In this document: positions 9,170 through 19,500 of the stretch, piece after piece
How the letters are laid out: each line of letters begins with the position of its first letter
How positions within the stretch are numbered: position 1 is the first letter of the stretch
Made by a program: the position numbers and the translations under genes
The notes under the pieces: model-generated
Seen by the model: only the letters and a program-made list of their open reading frames with translations
Told to the model about the DNA's origin: nothing
Databases searched by the model: none
Origin: Ensifer adhaerens
GTDB lineage: Bacteria; Pseudomonadota; Alphaproteobacteria; Rhizobiales; Rhizobiaceae
Length of the DNA: 64,000 nucleotides
NCBI RefSeq assembly: GCF_020035535.1
Contig: NZ_CP083350.1
Coordinates: 1,188,501 to 1,252,500 of the forward strand
Direction of reading: 5' to 3'

Positions 9170-9361
9170 TTGCCGTTTATTTTGATTTTCTGCCTGGGCA
9201 TCTATGCATCGTTAGACCCAATGTCTGATACATACTCCAATTTCAGGATGTCTATTCTTTCTAGTGTCGAGGTTAATTTGGTAAAGTGTGGCGTATTCAT
9301 TTACGTTTTCTACCTATGCGCATTGATAATGCTCTGTAAGATACGTTTCCGTAAAAGTTAA
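9170..9361 (+). CDS. possible small two-helix membrane protein
   Basis: A low-GC frame encodes two strongly hydrophobic segments, LPFILIFCLGIYASL and CGVFIYVFYLCALIMLC, joined by a short polar stretch and ending in a basic tail KIRFRKS. That is the topology of a small membrane protein. The start is uncertain: TTG at 9170 keeps both segments, while the first in-frame ATG at 9221 keeps only the second. Base composition is distinctly more A+T-rich than most of the window. No family recognised; it may be chance. Confidence 0.25.
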   Translation: MPFILIFCLGIYASLDPMSDTYSNFRMSILSSVEVNLVKCGVFIYVFYLCALIMLCKIRFRKS

Positions 9362-9907
9362 TGTCGTATTTTTGGATTATACAGGGGATTCCCAGTTAAG
9401 GCTAAAGAACAGATTGAGTGTGTCAATCGCGCTCCGGCGCGATACCTTCGCAAGCGAGCCTTTATATGTTTTTTGGGTGACCGGTTCAGGAGTTTAGGGG
9501 ATGCCCATTATGTCTCCGCCTCGTGCGGCAACGATCACGGCATTACTTCACAACGCGTCGTTCCAAGGGCTCCGCCGAAAGATTGAAGCAAAGGAACAAT
9601 AAGTAATATTATTGGGTGCCGTTACGCGACCTAAATGCATCGATTTATTTGGATTATTCTGCGTCGCCCATTGCAACTTATGCGTTTTTTTCATATTGCC
9701 CTAACCTGTGCCTTGAGGGGCTTAGCGGTCCCTTCCAAATTATTTGGATCGACGAAAGACCGCTGCGTTCCCACACGCGGGTTGATGAAAGGATGAAATT
9801 CTTGCGCATCAAGTCAAAGGGTAAGTTAGCACTGCAGGTGAAGCGGGACGATGAGATTACTGACATGGCACGTCGGGTGTCAGGCGTTCAGATTTGAGTT
9901 GGAACGC
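9362..9907. other. A+T-rich region upstream of the type I secretion locus
   Basis: No gene is supported. A 33-codon frame at 9500-9601 (MPIMSPPRAATITALL...) has GGGG before its ATG but no recognisable content. The low-GC stretch directly precedes the lipoprotein and giant-protein genes, so their promoter is likely here; no clear sigma-70 elements stood out. Confidence 0.35.
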
Positions 9908-10552
9908 ATGAAAACGAAGGGCTTCACTGCTATCGCCGCTATGGGCCTGGCTTTGGCTCTCAATGGATGCACAAATGACTTAGGGTTGTCAGGCGAGAGT
10001 GGGTCTCCGGAAAATCGCGAGGAGCGATTCAAGCTGGAAGCGCTCGCAATGAGTGAGCGCCGATGCGAACAGTCTTGGAAACTGCTTTGGCCTATGGCCC
10101 GGGAAGGCGATGGCGAAGCCTTGGTGGACCTTGCAAACAGTATGCAATTGGGGGGGGTGCTTTTACCTGATCGCGACACAAGGTTTGGCAACGAAGAAAA
10201 GCAGTATGCCAACGCTCTCGCGCTAGCCGTCTATGGCGCGGCCGCCCCCAAGCATCGCTCCACGTTGAATATGAAGATCGCGCTTCAATGGGCCGCCGGC
10301 CCACATCGGATCACCGTCGTAGCGCCAAACGAAAATCGAATGGAGTACAAGATCGTCAACGCAGTCGATCCCCGTTCGATCGAGAAGCTCGGAATTTGTC
10401 TTGAGCGAGTAGACTCCGCAGTTGCCGGAGAGCGCTGCGTCAACCAAGCAATGGGGCTCGGAATTGTACCCGCGTTCTCAGTGTATCGAGAAGCGGTCGA
10501 TCGAACTATTGCCCAAAACAGCCCAAAATCTTGTTTTCGTCCATATTTGTGA
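9908..10552 (+). CDS. predicted outer-membrane or periplasmic lipoprotein
   Basis: The 214-residue protein starts MKTKGFTAIAAMGLALALNGC, a type II signal peptide with lipobox LNGC and Cys21 as the lipidation site. The mature part is polar and helical, with several Cys (RRCEQSW, KLGICLERV, GERCVNQAM), and ends SPKSCFRPYL. No catalytic motif or named domain was recognised. The ATG at 9908 is chosen over an upstream GTG/ATG frame start because it gives the complete signal peptide. The stop is 18 bp before the giant secreted-protein gene, indicating cotranscription. It may be an accessory or cell-surface tether for that protein; this is inference from position only. Confidence 0.7.
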   Translation: MKTKGFTAIAAMGLALALNGCTNDLGLSGESGSPENREERFKLEALAMSERRCEQSWKLLWPMAREGDGEALVDLANSMQLGGVLLPDRDTRFGNEEKQYANALALAVYGAAAPKHRSTLNMKIALQWAAGPHRITVVAPNENRMEYKIVNAVDPRSIEKLGICLERVDSAVAGERCVNQAMGLGIVPAFSVYREAVDRTIAQNSPKSCFRPYL

Positions 10553-10570
10553 TGTTTTAAAGGTTTGACT

Positions 10571-13500
10571 ATGGCAGAACGTACTCTTACGGCCGGCGAA
10601 ATTGAGATGGCACGCACCATCTTCGGAAACGAAATTGACTATAGCAGGATCCGGATTTTCGACCATCGATGGTGGCTAGGCCCTATCGATGGACGGCCGC
10701 ATGCTCCCGACGGAAACATATATTACCCACAAGGATACTCTCCTGACTTCTCAGCAATAAAGCATATCGGTATCCAACAGAAATTTATTCATGAGCTCGC
10801 TCACGTCTGGCAACATCAAAATGGCTACGATGTCCCTAAAAACGTACTGAATAGCTCGAGCTACGACTACAACCAAGTATTTCATGGAACTTCTTTTTTC
10901 GGAATGGGGCTTGAAGCGCAAGCCGAGATGATAGGCCACTACTATTATCTGAAGAATGGAGGTGTCCTTACGCCCGAGTTTACTGAAGGGCATCCAGTTC
11001 AGCCTATTGGTGAATACGAGCGCTTCCTTCCTCCCGAGTTCGTACCTAGTCCCTCGGTCGCACCTGCGCCAAGCCAAAGTCTTGAACACACCCCGTGGGA
11101 TGCGCCCGGCACGACGCCGGTCCCGGATAACTCAAGCATTGTGCCCTATGCGCCGATTAGTTACGACCCTGCTGTTCCGGCGGTGTCGGGATGGGGGGAT
11201 GTTGGGACCCCTGTAGGCATAGAACCAGTTTCGTCGTCTTTGGGTGTCGTCACACCGGGGACTTTTGAGCAAATACTCTCCCCCGGAGTAGTAGCTCCGT
11301 CGAACATCCAGCCGGTAAAACCCCCAGAATTGCCCCAGAGCCGCCCCGAGGAGCTACGGCCGGATATCACAACTGGCAGCCCGTTGGCGGGTGCGGGTGG
11401 TGGTTTAGGTGTTGGTGGCTTGCGAGGGGAAGATCGTAACGACCGCGCCAGCAACGGCTACGGTGCGGGGCATTATGACCGAGGGCCTTCGAGTGCTCAG
11501 GGTGGCGGAACTGCCGGAGCACCGTCCAGTGGCGGAAAGGCGTCCTCGGGCGCCGGGCATTCGTCTTCAGGTGGATACGCTAGAACTCCTTCAGAGGGGC
11601 CTACACCGAGTGCTAGACCAGATCGTGGAAACAGCCCTGGTGATACCGCCAAGGGCAACGGCTATGGCGGCGGTGGCTCCTATCGCGGGAACGGACCGGG
11701 CCGTAGCCCGACCGGCAAGAGCGATACGAGGGGCCGCGGTGGCGACATTACGCGAGGCGAGCGGGGGAATGGGACCTCGGAAGTAGGCGTCCCGGTCCTA
11801 CTTGACCTCGCCGGCAATGGCCTCGATATCAATCCGCTGTCTTCGTCATCTAAATTTGTGGAGACTGATGGCGATGGTTATGAACGTCGGACGGCGTGGG
11901 CCGGTGCTGGCAATGGCATACTGGTCATCGACCTCGGTGGAGATGGCAAGGTCACTGAAGAGAGGGAGTTTGCGTTTACGCACTGGAATCCGGGCGCGGG
12001 CGGAGATCTGGCAGCGCTGAAAAGCGTATTCGACACGAACGGTAACGGCAAACTTGATGCCGGAGACGCTCGTTGGAACGAATTCAAAGTCATGGTCGAC
12101 GATCAACTCGTTTCGTTGTCGTCGCTTGGAATCGAGTCGATCGACCTAACACCGACGGGGACCGGTCGCGTTTTCAGTGATGGTTCGGCAATTACCGGAA
12201 CCACGACTTTTACGCGAACAGATGGAACTCAGGGGGCAGTTGGGGACGCGATTCTCGCGTCTGATTCTCGAAGTTACGCTATCAAGCGCAACAGCGTCGC
12301 CAATGCCGACGGCTCGACGACGAGCGAAGTTTCGGGCTTCGACAAGGCCGGTGTGCTCGCGTTCCGTGAATTGATAACGGTTAGCGCCGATAGGGCCACT
12401 ACGATCACCAAATTCGATGACGACGGGAATGGCACCTACGATCGTCAGCAGAGCGTCGCTCTCACTGTTGCGGCGGACAATTCGAGGACGACTGTCGTAT
12501 CGAACTTTGCGGCTGACGGCTCTCTTACGGATCGTACGACAACGACCACTCGAGCTGATAAGCGCCTAGTCACGACACTGCTGGATCTCGATGGCGACGG
12601 TGTCACCGATAAACGTCAAATATTCAAATCAAATGCCGACGGATCGACGTCCACTACCGTCGAAGTGCTGAGCGCGAGTGGCGCGGTACTCACGCGTATC
12701 GTCATGGATGCTTCAACAGACGGCTTGTCGAAAACGACCAGCACGGATCTGACCGGCGGCGGCGTGTACCATTTTGTGCGAACCGAAGCGACCATTGTCG
12801 CCGTGGACGGCACTCGGACCAGCACCGTCACCGAGGCGAGCGACGACGGGACGCTGCTGAGCAAGTCAGTCGAAGTGACTTCAGCGAATGGGCAGTTGAA
12901 AACCATTGACATTGACAGCAACGGCGACGGCCGCTTCGACGAACGTCAAGTTATCACAACGGAGGTCGGGGAAGGATTTTATACTACGACGACCGAGATC
13001 TTTAACGAAGATGGCACTCTGCGTTCCAGCGGTTCAACTTTCACGAATCTCGACGGCAAGCAGAAGTCGCTGCAGTTCGATCGCGATGGCGATGGTGTTT
13101 TCGAAAGCCGGGCGTCCGAAACCAGTTGGGATAGCAATGGATTCCGATACGAGTCCGTTTCAAGAAGGGGACCTGCGGACAAGTACAGCAGCACCAGCGT
13201 AGTAGGACCGGGCGGCGCAACCCGGCTAATTGTCGAAGATTCGAACGGAGACGGCAAACCCGATCGAAGGGTCCAAGTCGTTTCGTCCACCCAGCAAACT
13301 ACGACGTCGACGCAGATGTTCAATCGCGCTGGTGCCGTCATAGCTACCGAATCCATTACGGCTTTCAATGATGGTTCGCGGCTTTCCACTAGTTTGGACA
13401 GGGACGGAGACGGTGTCTTTGAAGCATTTGTTGAGCAAACGACAACGTCCGGCGATGACGGTGAACGGATAACGTGGATCACAAGTCGCTCCGGTTTCGG

Positions 13501-16500
13501 TCCCTCTGCTGGTGTCACCGGATCGACGATCCGAACTGTGTCTGCCGACGGCCTAACAACCGACCTCATGACCGATATCGACGGAAACGATCGCTACGAG
13601 CGGTCGACACGGGAAGTCAACGTCGTCCAACAGGACGGTAGCCGCACGAAACGCACGACCGTTCATTCTAACCAGGGGGCAAAGCTTTCTAGCGTTGAGG
13701 CCACCGTTAGTGCTGATCGGAAGACATTGACGATGCTCGAGGATGCCGACGGGGACGGACAGACCGATCGCCAGCAGGTCTCCGTCAACCACCTGGATGG
13801 ACGCAAAAGTGTCGTCTCGTCTCTGCTTGCGGCCGGATCAACAATCCAACGGACTTCCTCGACCCGCAGTGCGGACGGTCTCAGGTCGACCACTGACGTC
13901 GACGCGGATGGTAATGGTTCGACAGACCTGACGACGACAGAGGACACCCAGATCAATGCCGACGGGAGCAGAATCCAGAGCCTGGCTCAGTTTGCAGGCA
14001 ACGGGAAACTGCTATCGAAATCGACCACAAAAATCAGCGGAAACGGCCTTACGTCAGAGAGCACCGGAGATCGCAATGGCGACGGCATCGTCGATCTCCG
14101 CGGAAGCGATACCACGGTTCTCAATGCAAATGGTTCAAGGACGCGAACGATTTCGAGTTCGGTCGACGGTTCGATAACAACGACGGTCAGCGCGAGTGGC
14201 TTGATCAAGACGACGGTGGTTGACGCAGACGGCAACGGGAATGCAGAACGAACGATCTCGGATCAGACCGTGATTGCTGGCGATCTTTCTGCGACGAACA
14301 CAGTTTCTGCTACAAACGGGGCCGGCCAACTTCTGTCGAAGACGACAACGATTACCGCGAGCGATCGCAATACCAGCAGCGCTTCTGTCGACTCGGACGG
14401 TGATGGATTTGATGATCGCACCGTCTCCGCACAGGTAGAGATGAGCGGCGGCACTACGACAACCGTCTCGACGTTCAAAAGGAACGGCACGCAGTCGACG
14501 CTCTCCTCACGAGCGACCACGAGGGTATCCGCGAATGGTCTTTCGACGACGCAGCTAGTCGATCTCGATGGTGATGGCACTGTCGATCGCAAGCTGGAGA
14601 TTGCAAAAGCGCTAAAGTCGGACGGTTCGGTCGAAGAGCGGATCACCGAGTACCACGCAAACGGCTCGCGCAAATCTGAGACTATTACCAAGGTCCTTCG
14701 AGGTGGTGTCGAAAAGACGACTGAATGGCGCAGTGATGGTACGACTACCTCGCGAACGGCGACCGAAAGCCGCGTCTACGCCGACGATGGAAGCGTAGTC
14801 GATACCGTCGTCATGCGAAAAGGCGACGGCGTACTTGAAAGCAAAACCATTAACTCGGTCAGCGGGAACAAGCGCACGACCATCACCACTCGCGATATCG
14901 ACGGAGACGGAACTATCGACCAGGTGGCAAAGTCCGTCTTGCAGGCTGATGGATCGTTGGTGACGACTTACGATGATCTCGCAGTGGATGGCATCGCTCT
15001 CGGTGCACGAAGGACAGTGACGATCAGCGCGAACGGTATGTCGAAGACGACGGAACTTGACATAGACGGCGACGGCACGGCCGACCAACGCTTCCAGTCG
15101 ATTACCGTCCTCAAGGCCGATGGTGGCAAAACCGAAACCATCACGGAATACGGAGCCGACCTTGTCGCACGCGCCAGGAGCGTGTCGAACAGTTCCTGGG
15201 ATGGGCTCGCTGTCGAAGAAAAGTGGGACGTGAACGGAGACGGTGCTTTCGAGCGTTCGCGCAACCGGGTTGTTCAGCTGAATGCCGATAGTTCTTCGGC
15301 TGAGACAGTCAGCCAGTTCGATGGGGCCTCGCTTCGCGCTCGCTACCTGTCGAGTTCGAGCGCCAATGGCCTAGTGAAGACGAAGCAATGGGACCTGAAT
15401 GGCGATGGATCGATCGATGAAAATCTATCGGACACGACCACGCTTAATCTCGACGGAACGACGACGCGGACCGTTCAGGCTTTCGAGGCCGGCATCTCGC
15501 TATCGTCCAGCACGACAACGACCAGCTCCGATGGGCTTACGGCAACAACGCAAGAAAAGCGAAGCCATGCTGGAGCCGAGGCGGACCGGACACTGCGATC
15601 CAACAAAGTCGTTCTCGCCGACGGCACAGTTGTCGAAACGCGGTCGGTGTTCAACGCGGTCAATCAGCTGCGTGAGCAGCAAAGGACTACCGTATCCGGC
15701 AACGGACTTGAAATCAAAATCGAGCGGGACACCGAGGGTGACGGAGATTTCGATCAGGTCGAAACCCGTTCTCAGGCAGTCGATGGCTCCAAGAGGACGG
15801 TGATCGCCAATTTTGCTGACAATGGCGCGAAATTTGGCGTCACTACCGTTTTGACCGCCGCGGATGGCCGAACGACGTCGATCGATTGGGATGAGGACGC
15901 GGGTGGCAGCGTTGACCGTCGCCGCCTTCTGACTGAGAACTTCAATGCCGACGGAAGCTATGAAAGCGTCGCCGTCGACACTAGAGGAAATGGCGTCGCC
16001 GCATCGCGCACACATACTAGAACAAGTGCGGACGGTTCGACCCGTACGATCGCCCGTGATCTCAACGGAGATGGCGTTGCCGACGTGAACGAAGTCTCTG
16101 TCACCGATATCAGGGGTGAGACTGTCGTCACAACGACGAGCAATGCTGAGGCCCGTAGCGCCAAATACCTCACACAGGGAGATGTGTACTGGTCTCAGGC
16201 AATTGCCGCCAAGACTGAGCTGACCGTCGCAAGCGATGGGCTCACTCGAACAATGCGGTCTGACTACGACGGCGACGGAACCTTTGAGCACTTTGCGTCG
16301 TCACGAACGCAGATCGATGGATCCGTCGTGACCGCCATCACCGAGCGGGATAGTGGCGGTAATGTCGTTGCCAGAGGTCTGTCCACCGTCACTGTCGATG
16401 GCAATACAACGATCCTGAAGAAAGATGCCAACAATGACGGCAGGGACGACCGAGTTGAAACCAGCTTCCAACGGTCGGATGGATCCGTTACGCACACGAT

Positions 16501-19500
16501 CATCGAGAACGGTAGCGACGGTTCGTTGCGCCAAACAACGCGGAACGAGGTTAACGCGTTGGGCCGTCGGACACTGACAATCGTCACCGATACGCAGGGC
16601 CGTAAACTTTCCGAGCACACGTTCAGGCTTGACGGTTCATCGACGAAGTGCGGCTTTGATGGCTTTAGCGGCGAGCTCCTCTGGACGGCGGAATTCAGCA
16701 CCGATGGCACCCAGGTCAGTGGGGTTCTTCTTGACCCGTTGAACGAGAAATCCTGGGCGCGCGTCGAACAATCATTCGATTCCGCAGGTGTAAAGGCCTT
16801 CGAAAAGCTGTTCAACGATGACGGGACCACGCAGGAAAACCGCTTCAATCCGACAACGGGCAAGATCACGGATGTCCAGACCTTCGCTGCCAACGGCGCA
16901 CTGACATCAAAGACCGCTTTCGACGCACAAGGCAAGCCGACGAGCACGGTCCTGTATGATCCTCTCAACCAGTCCGTATGGTCTCGTGTCGAGCAAACAT
17001 TCGATCAGACCGGCGCTAAAACGCTTGAGAAGCAATACAACGACGACGGCACCAGGCAGGAAAACCGCTTCAATCCGGCGACCGGAAAGATTACGGAAGT
17101 CCAGACGTTTGCCGCTAACGGGTCATTGACGTCAAAGACCGTCTTCGACGTACAGGGAAAGCCGACCAGCACGGTTCTATACGATCCGCTTAACCAAAAC
17201 CCGTGGTCAAGGGTCGAACAGTCATTCGATCAGACCGGTGCAAAAACACTTGAGAAGCAATTCCATGATGATGGGACGACCCAGGAGCATCGCTTCAATC
17301 CCACGACCGGGAAGGTAACGGAAGTCCAGACTTTCACCGCTGCTGGCGCGCTGACTTCGAAGACACTCTTTGACGCTCAGGGGAAAACAGCGAGCACGAT
17401 CCTGTACGATCCGCTCGACCAGCAAATCTGGTCGCGCGTCGAGCAGACCTTCGATCCCGTTGGCGTCAAGACACTCGAAAAACAATTCAACGACGATGGC
17501 ACGCGCGCTGAGATCTTCTACAGGTCGCCAAGCGGCAAGCCGTACGAGGCGCAGAATTTTGCTTCGAACGGCACCCTGCTATCAAAGACGTTCTACGATA
17601 CTGCCGGCATCAAGACGAGCGCCGTCATCTACGATCCCTTCAGCCAGAATGCCTGGTCGCGCGTCGAACAGACCTTTGATGCAGCAGGGGTGAAGACGAT
17701 CGAGAAACAGTTCAATGACAACGGGACGCGCGTAGAAGTGTTCTACCGGTCCCCAAGTGGGAAACAGTACGAATCTCAGAACTTTGGCGCCGATGGCAAC
17801 TTGGATTCGAAGACCTTCTATGACGTCGCCGGTGTCCGAACGAATGCCGTCGTTTACGACCCTCGCAACCAGGCGAGCTGGTCACGCGTCGAGCAGACGT
17901 TCGATGCGGCTCAAGTGAAGACAGTTGAGAAGCAGTTCGGGGATGATGGCACTCGCGCCGAATTCTTCTATCGGTCGCCAAGCGGGGTTGTCTATGAAAC
18001 CCGGAATTACACGGCCAGCGGCAGCTTGCTGTCGAAGACTTTCTACGATACGGCGGGCAAGAAAACGAGCGCTGTTGTCTACGATGTTGCGAGCCAAAAC
18101 GGTTGGTCACGGGCCGAGCAGACTTTCGATGCTGCTGGCGTGAAAACGCTTGAAAAGCAGTTCCAGGACAACGGGACGCGAACGGATCTCTACTTCCGTT
18201 CGCCCGGTGGTCAGCTGTACGAGGCGCAAGTCTTTTCCACGTCGGGAGTACTTACGAGCAAGACGGAGTATGACGCACTCTCCAATCAAGCCTGGAGCCG
18301 GCGAGAGCACATTATAGACGCGCAGGGCCGTACCACTCAGACGTCAGTCTTCAACGATGATGGCACAAAGAGGGTCGACCACTTTGATGCGACCAGTGCG
18401 CAATCCTGGTCCACAATAGCGTCTTACTACAACGCAGCCGGGCAGCTGTATTTCGTTGACCAGGCCAACGACAATGGTACACGCAGCACGATCAACTACG
18501 ACGTTAGCAATAGCCAGGGCTGGTCGCGGTATGAGCAACTGAAGGACAGTGCTGGCCGGGTCCTGAGCCAAACAAACTTCAACGACGACGGCACCCGGAC
18601 GACCTACACCTACGACCCAACAAATGCCCAAGCTTGGTCGCTTTATCAGCAGAACTATAACGCGGCCGGCCAGCTCACCTCTGTCGATCAGACCAACGAC
18701 AACGGCACGCACAACACCATCCATTATGACGTTGCGAACAACCAAGGCTGGTCGCGGTATGAGCAGTACATTGACGGCAGCGGCCGCGTTCTGAATCAGG
18801 CCAACTTCAACGATGACGGCACCAAGCACGTCTATCAGTTTGATCCGGCGAACACGCAGACCTGGACCAAAATCACGCAAGTGTACAATGCCGCTGGGGC
18901 GCTCGAGTGGCAGGCAAACGAGTTCGATAACGGGGTCACCGAAACAACGACGTTCAACGTCAATAACAACAAACCCTGGGCGCGCTTCGTCCAAACCAAG
19001 AATGCCGGCGGCTCGTTGACGTCGGAAGCGGCGTATCAGAACGACAGTTCGAGATATGTGAAGTTCTGGGATCCCGGCAATGCCGAGACGTGGTCTCAAC
19101 TCGAACAATATGTTGACGCCGCCGGAACACTAACCGCGCAGCTTAAAAGGCTCGACAACGGGTCGGTTGAAGAACTCCGATTCAATGGTCAGGGGACGGC
19201 CCGCCAAATTGCCACCTTCGACGCGGACTTCTACGTCGCGGCCAACCCTGATATCGCCGCCGGCTGGCATGCCCCGCCGATCGAGCACTATAATCAGTTC
19301 GGTTGGAAAGAAGGCCGCAAGCCGAACGCCTGGTTTGATGGTAATTACTACCTACAGCAGAACCCAGACGTCAAAAATGCCGGCCTCAATCCGTTCGAGC
19401 ATTGGCGTGTAAATGGATATGCCGAAGGGCGATCGCCGTTTGCGGGTTACCAGAGATTCGACGGTCGCGCGCAGACAGATCTCGCCGGTATCAGCGATCA

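Noticed and set aside
9500..9601. 33-codon frame with GGGG before its ATG upstream of the lipoprotein gene
   Set aside because: Too short and featureless to support as a gene; noted only in the intergenic entry.
12412..19185. Regularly spaced repeats considered as a CRISPR array or tandem DNA satellite
   Set aside because: The periodicity is in the protein (56, 75 and about 37 codons) inside one continuous reading frame; there are no short identical direct repeats with unique spacers.
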